Positions 1-8,634 of a stretch of 64,000 nucleotides of DNA are shown here, one piece after another. The first letter of the stretch is position 1; every line of letters starts with the position of its first letter. Source of the DNA: Elusimicrobiota bacterium (GTDB lineage Bacteria > Elusimicrobiota > Elusimicrobia > UBA1565 > UBA9628); contig JACQAZ010000019.1 in assembly GCA_016194705.1 (NCBI GenBank), forward strand, positions 1 through 64,000. Direction: 5' to 3'. The notes under the pieces were generated by a model. It was not told the DNA's origin and searched no databases. It was given only the letters and a program-made list of their open reading frames with translations. The position numbers and the translations under genes are program-made.

Positions 1-1221
1 CATGGCCATTGCGGCGTACGCCGCCAAAGTCGCGGCCGCGGCACCCATCATCCCCCAGCGCGGGATCCACAGCAGGTTCGCCCCGATGTTGACGATCGCG
101 CCGAGTGCGGTCGCGTAGGCCACGAACTCGCTGCGCTTGGCGAGCGTCGGGCCGACGAGCATGTTGATGTAGACGCCGTTGAAGAGATAGCCCAAGGTGA
201 CCACGGGCACGATGGAGAGCCCCGGCCAATAGGCCGGCGCGATCAGCGAGCGCCCGGCGAAAAGCAGCGAAGTGACGGCCGGGGAGACGAAGAGGGAGAC
301 CAGGATCAGGAGACCCGAGGCCCCCGCGGTCCAGTAGGTCAGCACGCGACCGAAGACCTTGCCCGCGCCGGCCTTGGCGGCGCGCTGGAGGAAGAAGGGG
401 CGCCAGCTCGCGTCGAACATGTTGACGACCATCATCATGAAGATCCCCAGGCGGTAGTTGGCCTGGTAAAGCCCGACCGTGGCGTCGTCGGTCATGAACT
501 TGAGTATGGGCCGGTCGATGACTTGGACCATCATCGAGGCCAGGCCCGCCGGCACCAGCGGAAGGGCGAAGCGCAGCAAGTCCTTGTGGAGCGAGCGGTC
601 GAAGATATTGGAGACAAACGGAACGAAGACCGGCGTCAAGATCGCCAAAGTCGCGCAGGCCGTGACCAGGCTGGCCAGGAAGACGCCGCGCACGCCCATG
701 CCCAACACGGCGACGAAGACGATGTTGAGAGAAAGGTTCATGACGATGTTGACGACCTTGATGCCGGCGTAGACTCCCGCTCGATGGGTCATGCGCAGGT
801 AGGCGAAGGGCACCAAGGCGGCCGCGTCGAATGCCAGGATCCAGGCGGCGTAGCGCGTCACATCCGTGAGCTCCGGCGGTACGCCGGCGTAGACTGACAA
901 GGGTCCGGCGAAGGCGTGGATGAGCGCGGAGACGGCCAGCGAGGTCGCCGCCAGCGACCAAAACGCCGTCGAGAAGCAGGCCTCCTCCCGGGCCTCGGAG
1001 GCCGGATCGAAGAAGCGCATGAACGCGAAGTCCATTCCGTGGCCGTAGAGCACGTTGAGGAAAGCGAGATAGGAGAACAAGGTCGCCACGACGCCGTATT
1101 CCGACGGGACGAGGAAATGCGTGTAGAGCGGCAGCAGCAGGAAATTGAGCAGGCGGCCGACGACCGTCGAGAGTCCGTAGACGGCCGTTTCCTTGGACAG
1201 CCTCTTGAGCTCCTCGAGCAT
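1..1221 (-). CDS. Oligosaccharide flippase / MATE-like polysaccharide biosynthesis protein (C-terminus beyond window)
   Basis: Not in ORF track because it runs off the left edge. Reverse frame from ATG at 1221 reads MLEELKRLSKETAVYGLSTVVGRLLNFLLLPLYTHFLVPSEYGVVATLFSYLAFLN..., open to position 1; typical Wzx N-terminus and multi-TM pattern. Confidence 0.88.
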   Translation of the reverse strand, partial: MLEELKRLSKETAVYGLSTVVGRLLNFLLLPLYTHFLVPSEYGVVATLFSYLAFLNVLYGHGMDFAFMRFFDPASEAREEACFSTAFWSLAATSLAVSALIHAFAGPLSVYAGVPPELTDVTRYAAWILAFDAAALVPFAYLRMTHRAGVYAGIKVVNIVMNLSLNIVFVAVLGMGVRGVFLASLVTACATLAILTPVFVPFVSNIFDRSLHKDLLRFALPLVPAGLASMMVQVIDRPILKFMTDDATVGLYQANYRLGIFMMMVVNMFDASWRPFFLQRAAKAGAGKVFGRVLTYWTAGASGLLILVSLFVSPAVTSLLFAGRSLIAPAYWPGLSIVPVVTLGYLFNGVYINMLVGPTLAKRSEFVAYATALGAIVNIGANLLWIPRWGMMGAAAATLAAYAAMAM

Positions 1222-1289
1222 CGGCGGGATTCTATCAAAATTAACCGGTCATTACGGCCCGGCTGGTCTTGCCGGATCGGCGCTGCGTG

Positions 1290-3053
1290 CTATTGCTTGG
1301 AAAGCGGATAAAAATAGCCGCCAAACGAGCTTTCAGGGAACGCCGTCCTCGCGACGAATCCTTTGACCCAATCCCTCTGTACGTGAAAATCCCCGGACTC
1401 CGCGAGGACGACATGCGGGACCTCGTCGTACTCAAGGTCCTGAAGCCGGGCGTAGAGCAGATCGCGCTTTTGAGGGTCCATCTCCGCTTTGGCCTCATCG
1501 ATGAGCTCGTCGAACCTGGGGTCCGCGAATTTCTGCCTCAAAGGGTAATTCCCCTTCGAGTAGAGGAAGTAGAATGCGAGCTCATGCGGATCCGGTCCGC
1601 CATCGGAGCCCATGATATACACAGGCAGCTTCGAGGCTTTGGCCGCATCGATCATGGTCGGCCACTCCACGATGCGGACATCGACCTTGAATTTCGGGTT
1701 GAGACTTTCGACGTTGCGTTTGAGGATCTGGCAGGCGGCTTGCCGCATGGAATTGCCGGAGTTGGCGGCCAACGTCAGCTTGAAGCCCTTCTCCCAGAGC
1801 ACGCCGCCCCAGGCGAGCTTGAAGTGTTCCTCCGCCGCCTTAAGATCGAGGCGACGGGAACGCCCCTGAGGGTTATGGCCGGGAACGACTCTCGGGATGC
1901 AGCCCGTGGCTGGGGTTCCCCTGCCCAAGACGTCCGAGATGAATCTCTGATAGTCAAAAGCGGCGGCAAAGCCCGCGCGGACGTTCTTGTCCGAAAAAAA
2001 GTCGAGCGGGATGCCGTCGCCGTCGAGGCGTCCCGATCCGATATAGTTATTCCCCGAGGGATTGACCTTGTAGGTGAAGAACAGGACGTTGCTTAATCCC
2101 GCGTTCGGCAGATCGTCGATGATCTCGAGGCCAGGAATATTCTGAAGCTGCGAGAAGAGAGAGCGATCGGCATAGATCATGTCCGCATCGCCCGCCTCGA
2201 GCATCAGCTTGCGCGTCGCGAACTCGCTGATCGCCCGGATCACGACACGCTTCAAAGCGGCCTTGGGGCGCCAATACCTCTCGTTTCGGATCAAGATGAT
2301 CTCCCTGGTCTGACGATCCCACCGTTCGAGCTGGAAAGGCCCGGTGCCGTTGGCGCGCGCGAAGAACGGCGGGTCCTCCTTCTTGAAATCATCGATTTTT
2401 CGCCAAGTCGGCTCGGTCCCGTCCCAGTCGCCGTTCTTGGCGGCCCAATCCTTGGAGACGATCGGCACCGAGCCAAGATGATCGATGAAGAACGCGTAGG
2501 GACGAGGTAGGCTCAGAATGACAGTATTTCCTCGGACCGAAACGGCGCGGTTGGCGTCCTCCCAGAGGCGCGGCCGGATCCGGCCGTGCTCGTCGCGCGT
2601 GGAGGCGTAGCCCAACAGGGACTCTCGAAGCAGCGAGCTGGGAGCGCTGAACGGCTCGATCAGCAAGGTGCGCAGCAAAGAATACCGCACGTCTTCCGCG
2701 CTCAGCAAGGTCCCGTCCTGGAACTGGACTCCGTGGCGGATCGGAATCGTATAGGTCTTCCCGTCCGCGGAGATCAATCCGTTTTCTTTGCTCGGGACTT
2801 TCATGCCGAGGAGAGGAATCATTTTCTGCATCGAAGCCCCGTCGAATTGGAAGAGCGTGTCGTAGATGTTGAGGATGACTAGCCTGCTGGGGCTGTCGCT
2901 GGCCCAAATCGGATCCAGTGTATCGACGGCGGATAGGTTGAGATAAGTCAGGGTTTCGGGGTTCTTGACGACGCCCGCGGCTGCTGCGGGCGAAAAGCCT
3001 ATGAGCAGGGTCAACAGGACTCTAAACGAACTCTTCAGCGCTAGGTATCGCAT
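1290..3053 (-). CDS. ABC transporter substrate-binding protein, family 5 (peptide/oligopeptide type)
   Basis: 587 aa, signal peptide, SBP_bac_5 pattern (LSAVDTLDPIWASD..., YTIPIRHGVQFQDGTLLSAEDVRYSL, NVRAGFAAAFDYQRFI). Confidence 0.88.
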   Translation of the reverse strand: MRYLALKSSFRVLLTLLIGFSPAAAAGVVKNPETLTYLNLSAVDTLDPIWASDSPSRLVILNIYDTLFQFDGASMQKMIPLLGMKVPSKENGLISADGKTYTIPIRHGVQFQDGTLLSAEDVRYSLLRTLLIEPFSAPSSLLRESLLGYASTRDEHGRIRPRLWEDANRAVSVRGNTVILSLPRPYAFFIDHLGSVPIVSKDWAAKNGDWDGTEPTWRKIDDFKKEDPPFFARANGTGPFQLERWDRQTREIILIRNERYWRPKAALKRVVIRAISEFATRKLMLEAGDADMIYADRSLFSQLQNIPGLEIIDDLPNAGLSNVLFFTYKVNPSGNNYIGSGRLDGDGIPLDFFSDKNVRAGFAAAFDYQRFISDVLGRGTPATGCIPRVVPGHNPQGRSRRLDLKAAEEHFKLAWGGVLWEKGFKLTLAANSGNSMRQAACQILKRNVESLNPKFKVDVRIVEWPTMIDAAKASKLPVYIMGSDGGPDPHELAFYFLYSKGNYPLRQKFADPRFDELIDEAKAEMDPQKRDLLYARLQDLEYDEVPHVVLAESGDFHVQRDWVKGFVARTAFPESSFGGYFYPLSKQ

Positions 3054-3115
3054 GATCGTGGAGTATAGGGTCCAGGATCAACAAAATCAAGGGGTTGCGC
3101 GGAGTGACGCCGTGC

Positions 3116-3144
3116 TTGACTTTTTTCGGTTCCCGGTCTATTAT
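3116..3144 (+). promoter_or_regulatory. Sigma70-like promoter upstream of HNH gene
   Basis: TTGACT (3116-3121) - 17 nt - TATTAT (3139-3144). Confidence 0.6.
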
Positions 3145-3225
3145 TCAGGGCTGTTTCGGCCATATTAAGGAAACAGCTGCCGCCCTGGCGCTCGCGCGAT
3201 TGCCCTGTTATACTGGAGGTACGCT

Positions 3226-3825
3226 ATGCCGGCCGAAGTGCTCGTCCTAAACCGCAATTTCTACGCCATCGAGGTGGCCTCGTGGGAGAGGGCCATGGCT
3301 CTCCTCTATTTGGGCCGCGCCTCGGTCGTCGACGACGAGTACAACATCCACGACTTCGAGACCTGGATCCAGCTCTCGCAGGCCATCGAGGAGCATCCCT
3401 CGGGCTTCGTCCACACGCCGACCCTCAAGGTGGCCATCCCCGAGGTGATCGCGCTCAAATTCTTCGACAAGGTGCCCAAGCAGGAGATCCCCTTCACGCG
3501 CCGCAACATCTACGAGCACTACGGCCACCATTGCTGCTATTGCGGCAAGAACTTCCCCCCCAGCGAGCTCAACCTCGACCACGTCGTTCCGCGCTCGCGC
3601 GGAGGAACGACCGACTGGAGCAACATCGTCACCGCCTGCATCCCCTGCAACCTCAGGAAGGGCAACCGCATGCCCTCCGAGGCGCGCATGAGGCTCAAGA
3701 TCCCGATCTCCAAGCCGAAGTACCGCGCCGGCGTGACCTTGATGTGGCGCGCTCCGTTCAAGGTGCGCCGCTCGTGGCAGCGCTTCGTCGACCGCGCCTA
3801 CTGGGACAGCCAGCTCGAAGAATAA
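3226..3825 (+). CDS. HNH endonuclease
   Basis: 199 aa; HHCCYCGKNFPPSELNLDHVVPRSRGGTTDWSNIVTACIPCNLRKGNR = HNH with CxxC pairs; SD GGAGG before ATG. Confidence 0.93.
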   Translation: MPAEVLVLNRNFYAIEVASWERAMALLYLGRASVVDDEYNIHDFETWIQLSQAIEEHPSGFVHTPTLKVAIPEVIALKFFDKVPKQEIPFTRRNIYEHYGHHCCYCGKNFPPSELNLDHVVPRSRGGTTDWSNIVTACIPCNLRKGNRMPSEARMRLKIPISKPKYRAGVTLMWRAPFKVRRSWQRFVDRAYWDSQLEE

Positions 3826-3863
3826 CGGGTCTTGACAACAGGACCTTTCGGGGCCATCCTTTA

Positions 3864-4766
3864 ATGATGATGTTCCGCAGCAACCACGACAACCTCTCGC
3901 AGGCCCAGCTCTTGACCCAGCTGTCGATGCCGTGGAGGTCCCACGCCCAGCTCTCGCGTCTCTCGGCCAGGCCGCGTCAGACGCAAGAGAGCTTCGAGTT
4001 CGCGGTCTTGGGCGACGCCGAGCCGGGGCGCTTTTGGATCTTCCGCGCGCTCTTCAACCAGCCCGGCGTGTTTCAGAGACAGCTCGCCGCGATCCAGGAG
4101 CAGGCCGTCGATTTCAGCGTCCAGCTCGGCGACATGGTCAGCTGCGGACACGCGCACAACTACGTTAATTTCTTCCGGCAGCTCAACGAGGTGCGGGTCA
4201 CCAAGCCCTACCTGACCGTCATCGGCAACCACGACCGCTCGAACCCCCACGGCCGGTCCCATTCCAGGATGTACCGCTCCCTCTTCGGCCGCAGCAACTA
4301 TTTCTTCGACTACGGCGGCGTGCGCTTCGTGACGCTGGACTCGAGCCGCGGCCGCCTCACGGGCCTCCAGCTCAAATGGCTCAGGATGGTCTTGAGCACG
4401 CGCCTGCGCAAGGTGGTCTTCACCCACATGCCGCCGGTGGTCTTGAAGCTCTGGGGAGGCGCCGCGGCGCACCACTTGGGCGGCTTCGAGAGAGGTGCAA
4501 GGCAGTTCACCGATCTTATGACCGCGCTCGAGGTCGAGCGCGCCTACATGGGCCACGTGCACTGCTTCGGCGTGCAGGACTACAAGGACGTGCGCTACAT
4601 ACTGACCGGCGGCGGCGGGTCTCCGTTGTTCCCCTCGGGCGCCTCCGACAAGTTCCACCACTACCTGACCGTCTCAGTGGCGCCCTCGGGCCTGCGCGAG
4701 CGGGTCCATTCGCTCGACGGCTCGTCCTTCGTGATCCCGTCGGGCAAGGTCGTCCTACCGAGCTGA
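3864..4766 (+). CDS. Metallophosphoesterase (calcineurin-like)
   Basis: Real start within ORF 3282-4766: MMMFRSNHDNLSQ...; GDAEPGRF, LGDMVSCG, VIGNHDR, FTHMPP, GHVHC motifs; paralog of 14121-15617. Confidence 0.87.
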   Translation: MMMFRSNHDNLSQAQLLTQLSMPWRSHAQLSRLSARPRQTQESFEFAVLGDAEPGRFWIFRALFNQPGVFQRQLAAIQEQAVDFSVQLGDMVSCGHAHNYVNFFRQLNEVRVTKPYLTVIGNHDRSNPHGRSHSRMYRSLFGRSNYFFDYGGVRFVTLDSSRGRLTGLQLKWLRMVLSTRLRKVVFTHMPPVVLKLWGGAAAHHLGGFERGARQFTDLMTALEVERAYMGHVHCFGVQDYKDVRYILTGGGGSPLFPSGASDKFHHYLTVSVAPSGLRERVHSLDGSSFVIPSGKVVLPS

Positions 4767-5279
4767 TCAGTAGGGGTCGCGCACGAGCCCTTTCAGGCCT
4801 CCGGTCTTGATGAAGTAGATCGGCTGGCCGTTCTTGTCCTTCCAAACTGTCGAATCCTCGGATTCGTCGCGGTTGTCGCCGAGCACGAAGAGCCCGTCCG
4901 GCGGCACCGTCAGGGGCCCGATGTCGTCGCCCACCAGGCGCTCCGCGCCGCGCTTGTGCACCGCGTAGGGCTCATCGAACTCCTTGCCGTTGATGAGCAC
5001 CTTCTTCTCGCGCAGCTCCACGGTCTCGCCGGGCAGCGCGATCACTCGCTTGACGAGGTCGATGTCCTCGCCGATGGGGGAGGGGAAGACGACGACGTCG
5101 CCGCGCTTGGGGGCGCGCTCGCGCAAAGTGATTTTGTCCGACCAGAGGCGTTGGCCGACGTGATAGGTGGGCTCCATCGAGCCGGTCGCGACATAGATGA
5201 ACTCGACGACCCAGGTGCGCAGGGCGAAGGTGATGGAGACCGCGACGGCGGCGAGAAAGCCCAGGCGCGAGAGGCTCAC
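4767..5279 (-). CDS. lepB: Signal peptidase I
   Basis: 170 aa; TGSMEPTYHVGQ, KRVIALPGETVELR, VLGDNRDESEDS boxes; GTG start. Confidence 0.94.
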   Translation of the reverse strand: MSLSRLGFLAAVAVSITFALRTWVVEFIYVATGSMEPTYHVGQRLWSDKITLRERAPKRGDVVVFPSPIGEDIDLVKRVIALPGETVELREKKVLINGKEFDEPYAVHKRGAERLVGDDIGPLTVPPDGLFVLGDNRDESEDSTVWKDKNGQPIYFIKTGGLKGLVRDPY

Positions 5280-5310
5280 GGCCCTAGGATAGCCCGGCCG
5301 GGGCGGTATT
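5244..5310 (-). promoter_or_regulatory. Leaderless-type promoter of lepB
   Basis: Reverse strand TTGAAA-N17-TATCCT-AGGGCC-GTG start (5279). Confidence 0.5.
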
Positions 5311-5318
5311 TCAAGTCC

Positions 5319-5489
5319 CTACGGCGAGGCGAGGTCGATCGCCGCGTCCATCGCGCGGTCGAGAACGCGCGTCGTGAGGTCGCGGCCGTAGCGCGAGAGC
5401 GTCAAGCCGACGATGTCGATGACGACGAGCACCGAACTGAGCAGCAGGACGTACTCGACCGAGCTCTGGCCTCTGGGCCGCGTCTTCAT
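5319..5489 (-). CDS. Small class III signal peptide / TadE-Flp-pilin-like protein (not in ORF track)
   Basis: Reverse frame 56 aa: MKTRPRGQSSVEYVLLLSSVLVVIDIVGLTLSRYGRDLTTRVLDRAMDAAIDLASP*; G|QSSVEY + hydrophobic stretch is the class III signal peptide pattern. Confidence 0.7.
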   Translation of the reverse strand: MKTRPRGQSSVEYVLLLSSVLVVIDIVGLTLSRYGRDLTTRVLDRAMDAAIDLASP

Positions 5490-5601
5490 AGCCTCAGTGT
5501 GAGCGACCCGCGAGGGCCGCGCCTGGGCCTAAGGTCCTAGAATACAAAGGGAACAATTTGGGGGGCTCAATCGTATACTCTTATGGGCTTCCAAAGCCGT
5601 C

Positions 5602-5634
5602 TTGACATACAGTGTTATACGGACTACACTGTAT
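5602..5634 (+). promoter_or_regulatory. Promoter overlapped by operator-like inverted repeat, upstream of BrnT-like gene
   Basis: TTGACA(5602-5607)-N17-TACACT(5625-5630); perfect 8-bp inverted repeat ATACAGTG(5607-5614)...CACTGTAT(5627-5634) with 12-nt spacer. Confidence 0.72.
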
Positions 5635-5911
5635 GAGAGTCATCGAGCTCCTCTGCAGCGATGAGACGGAGCTCCACATGATCTCCGGCCACAACATAAC
5701 CTTTGAAGAAGCTGAGGAAGCCATTTTCGTTCGAAGCTTCGTCGTTCGGGGAAGAGAGAAAGGGGTCTACGAATACCTTGGCAGGACGAATGAAGGGAGG
5801 TATCTGATGGTCGCTGTACGTTCGTTCGGGAAAGGCGTGGCTCGAGTCATCACTTCGCGGGAAATGACCGACGCCGAACGTCGACGCTACAATGCGCATA
5901 TCGCGCACTGA
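5633..5911 (+). CDS. BrnT-family (DUF497) toxin-like protein; start may instead be ATG 5678
   Basis: MRVIELLCSDETELHMISGHNITFEEAEEAIF...YEYLGRTNEGRYLMVAV...RVITSREMTDAERRRYNA matches the BrnT layout. Confidence 0.8.
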   Translation: MRVIELLCSDETELHMISGHNITFEEAEEAIFVRSFVVRGREKGVYEYLGRTNEGRYLMVAVRSFGKGVARVITSREMTDAERRRYNAHIAH

Positions 5912-5917
5912 AAGACC

Positions 5918-6196
5918 ATGAAGAATATGCACAAGAAAAAGAAGATGACGGAGGAGGAACTTCGCGATTGGTACGACAAGACTTCGATGGTCGACCAAGG
6001 AATCGTCCGGCCGGTCAAGGTGACATTCGCGAAGGATTTTAAGGCGAGAGTCGTGGGCCCCAGACGCCTTGTCGCCCTGCGCCTCGAGGCCGACACGCTC
6101 GAGAAGATAAAAGTCCTCGCGGTGCAAAAGGGGCTGAACTACTCCACGCTGATGCGGATGTGGATCACCGAGAGGCTTCGGCAGGAGAAGGCTTAA
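5918..6196 (+). CDS. BrnA/CopG-like antitoxin
   Basis: 92 aa, immediately downstream; basic N-terminus, C-terminal RHH-like VALRLEADTLEKIKVLAVQKGLNYSTLMRMWITERL. Confidence 0.8.
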   Translation: MKNMHKKKKMTEEELRDWYDKTSMVDQGIVRPVKVTFAKDFKARVVGPRRLVALRLEADTLEKIKVLAVQKGLNYSTLMRMWITERLRQEKA

Positions 6197-6252
6197 AGTG
6201 CAACGACTGTGTTCCTGCCTTCCAGTATGCGCGGATTAGATCCCAGCTCGAG

Positions 6253-7296
6253 CTAACGGAACAGGGTGAGCTTCGGTCCGTGTCTGGCCCACCGGCGCCG
6301 CTTCTGCGACCCAGCGAGCAGATGGTCGGCGTCGAGGTCGATGAACTCGAAGACGCCGGTCCCCATGGCGAAGTGGACGCTGGGCGACAAGCCCGCCCCG
6401 GTCTCGGTCATGCAGCCGATCATGAGCTTGAGGCCCGCCGCGCGCGCGACGGCGGCGATCTCGAGCGAGCGCATGATGCCGGATTTCGCGAGCTTGATGT
6501 TGATCGCCTTGGCCGCTTGGTCGTCGGCGATGCGCACCGCGTCCTCGGGCGTCTGGCAGGATTCGTCGAGCGCGACCGGCACGGGACAGCTCTTCGAGAG
6601 CGCTCGCATCTTCTCGTAGTCGGACTTGGGCAGGGGTTGTTCCAATAGACGGACATTGGCGCCTTCCTTCAGACACGCCTCGACAAGGTTCAGGGCGCCT
6701 GAGGGCGTCATGCCCTGGTTGCCGTCGAGGATCAGCGGCGCGTTGCGCCGCGCCTTGCGCGCCGCGCGCACGCGCGCGAGATTGACTTTCAAATCCCCCC
6801 CGACCTTGATCTTGAAGATTCGGAAGCCCTCGCGCGCGGCCTCGCGGGCGGCCGACTCAGTGTCGGCGGCTTTTTCCCACGCCGACAAAGTGATGTCGGT
6901 CTCGAGCTTCGAGAGTCTTCCGCCGAACCACTCGGCCAACGACAAGCCCTTTGACGCGGCCAAAGCCTCGAGCAAAGCGCACTCGAAGGCCCCGGCGGCC
7001 GTGCTCGCGGGCGCGCAGCGCTTCCAGACGGCGTCGATCAGCGGCCTATGGCCGGCGGCGTCGCGATTAAGGGCCCAGCGTCCCACGGACTCAAGCAGGC
7101 GCGCCATGCGCCTCGGTTTGAGATGCGCCAGGGCCAGCGAGGTCGACGCCTCGCCGTAGCCTTCGGCGCCGTTCTTGAGCCGCAGCGTCAAGCCGACGTT
7201 GACCGTGTGCGTCTTTCGTCCGAGGGAAGTCACGAAGGGCCGCTTGAGCGGCGTCTCGAAGACCCTGACGCGGAACGAGCGGACTGTTTCCCGCAT
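6253..7296 (-). CDS. Dipeptide (L-Ala-D/L-Glu type) epimerase, enolase superfamily
   Basis: MRETVRSFRVRVFETPLKRPFVTSLGRK...; FKIKVGGD, LILDGNQGM, LLEQPLPKSD, ALDESCQTPEDA, NIKLAKSGI, IGCMTETGAGLSP. Confidence 0.9.
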   Translation of the reverse strand: MRETVRSFRVRVFETPLKRPFVTSLGRKTHTVNVGLTLRLKNGAEGYGEASTSLALAHLKPRRMARLLESVGRWALNRDAAGHRPLIDAVWKRCAPASTAAGAFECALLEALAASKGLSLAEWFGGRLSKLETDITLSAWEKAADTESAAREAAREGFRIFKIKVGGDLKVNLARVRAARKARRNAPLILDGNQGMTPSGALNLVEACLKEGANVRLLEQPLPKSDYEKMRALSKSCPVPVALDESCQTPEDAVRIADDQAAKAINIKLAKSGIMRSLEIAAVARAAGLKLMIGCMTETGAGLSPSVHFAMGTGVFEFIDLDADHLLAGSQKRRRWARHGPKLTLFR

Positions 7297-7306
7297 GTCC
7301 GAGGAA

Positions 7307-7327
7307 TATAACAAATTGTGTTATAAT
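7307..7327. promoter_or_regulatory. Divergent promoter with palindrome
   Basis: TATAACA-AATTG-TGTTATA (7307-7325) perfect 7-bp arms; TATAAT at 7322-7327 ends 6 nt before ATG 7334. Confidence 0.5.
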
Positions 7328-7333
7328 CAGGGC

Positions 7334-8428
7334 ATGAGGCGACCGTTCGCCGTGGCCGCGATCATCGCGCTGCTTTCTCCCGCCGCTTTCGCGCAGTTCT
7401 CCTCGACGACGCTCAGGGCCGTCGACGTCTACCGCTCGGACCAGATCTCGGCCGATCAGATCAGGCAGCAGAACGGATCCCTGCTCGACGCCTACGCGCG
7501 CCTGCGCTACGAGGGCCGCAAGAGCCGGCTCAAGGAAGCGTCGAACCTCAAGGCCCAGCTCGAGGGCAAGGTCCGGGCCATGGGCAAGTTCGCCTTCGTC
7601 GACCTCTACTACGGCGATTACGCGACCTCGGCCGCGCGCAAGCTCTACATCACCTTCGACGTCGTCGACGAGGCGGAGACCAAGACCCGCATGCCGTTCC
7701 GGCCGGCCCCGAAGGGCCATCTCGCCGATCCAGGCGGCCTGTTGGAAGCTTGGCAGCAATACGATCAGATCGGGCTCGCCCTGACCGGCCAGGGGCTGCT
7801 CTCAAGCTCCGAGCACGCCTCCTGTTCCGGGTACTATTGCCGCTGGGGCTCCTCGACGCCCGAGCTGGCGTCCTGGGAGGCCAAGCTCTCGCAGGGCGCC
7901 GAACCCCAGAAGAAGGCTCTCATGAAGGTCGCGCGCGAAGACGCGGAGCCCGCGCGCCGCGCGGCCGCGCTCTACGCCTTGTCCTACATCGCCGACGGCA
8001 ACGAACTCGCGAAGTTCGCGCTCGAGGCGCTCGAGGATCCCTCCGTCGAGACCAGGGCCGCGGCCCTGCAGATCGTCTCCGACATCGCCGTCTATCACAA
8101 GACGATCTTCGTCGATCTCAGCCGCATCGTCGCGGTGCTCGATTACCCGACCGTTTCGGACCGCAGCAAGGCGCTCGGGATGCTCGTCGCCTTGGCCGAC
8201 CTGCCGACCTACCGTCCCTACATCCTCACGCGCGCCGCCCCGCTTCTGCTTGCGCTGCTCCGGATGGATCAGCCCTGCATCCACGACCTCGCCTTCACCT
8301 TGCTCGCGGTGCTCTCGCAGGCCGCCTATGACGGGCGGGACTACGACTCCTGGGGCCGGTGGCTCGAGAATCACGCCTCGAGCGCGACCGTCGTCGCGCC
8401 CGAGGTCCGCAAGAAGCATGCCCGCTAG
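7334..8428 (+). CDS. Secreted HEAT-repeat-like protein
   Basis: Signal peptide MRRPFAVAAIIALLSPAAFA; alpha-helical repeats ALEDPSVETRAAALQIVSDIA; start revised from ORF 7175-8428. Confidence 0.7.
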   Translation: MRRPFAVAAIIALLSPAAFAQFSSTTLRAVDVYRSDQISADQIRQQNGSLLDAYARLRYEGRKSRLKEASNLKAQLEGKVRAMGKFAFVDLYYGDYATSAARKLYITFDVVDEAETKTRMPFRPAPKGHLADPGGLLEAWQQYDQIGLALTGQGLLSSSEHASCSGYYCRWGSSTPELASWEAKLSQGAEPQKKALMKVAREDAEPARRAAALYALSYIADGNELAKFALEALEDPSVETRAAALQIVSDIAVYHKTIFVDLSRIVAVLDYPTVSDRSKALGMLVALADLPTYRPYILTRAAPLLLALLRMDQPCIHDLAFTLLAVLSQAAYDGRDYDSWGRWLENHASSATVVAPEVRKKHAR

Positions 8429-8624
8429 CTGGTTCAAGCCCTCTGCGCCAACCTCCGTCGGCATCGGCTTCAAGATGACGCCGGCGCTTCTGGTCAAGAT
8501 CTTCGCCAGCACGACTCTTTGCGTGCTCGGGATGTACTACCTTGGCAAAGGCAGGAAGGAGCACGACTTCCCAAAGATGATGCTCGGCAGCGTGCTGATC
8601 CTGGCGGGACTCTTCGTCTTTTAG
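8418..8624 (+). CDS. Small two-TM protein, paralog of 35118-35366
   Basis: MPASWFKPSAPTSVGIGFKMTPALLVKIFASTTLCVLGMYYLGKGRKEHDFPKMMLGSVLILAGLFVF; ATG 8418 overlaps previous gene, ATG 8475 is an alternative. Confidence 0.6.
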   Translation: MPASWFKPSAPTSVGIGFKMTPALLVKIFASTTLCVLGMYYLGKGRKEHDFPKMMLGSVLILAGLFVF

Positions 8625-8634
8625 CCGCGCGCCG

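Noticed and set aside
3282-3863. N-terminal 194 aa of ORF 3282-4766
   Set aside because: Overlaps the HNH gene in another frame and lacks coding character; metallophosphoesterase starts at 3864.
5500-6230. BrnTA locus as another integron cassette
   Set aside because: Somewhat AT-richer, but I found no attC-like RYYYAAC/GTTRRRY paired structure on either flank.
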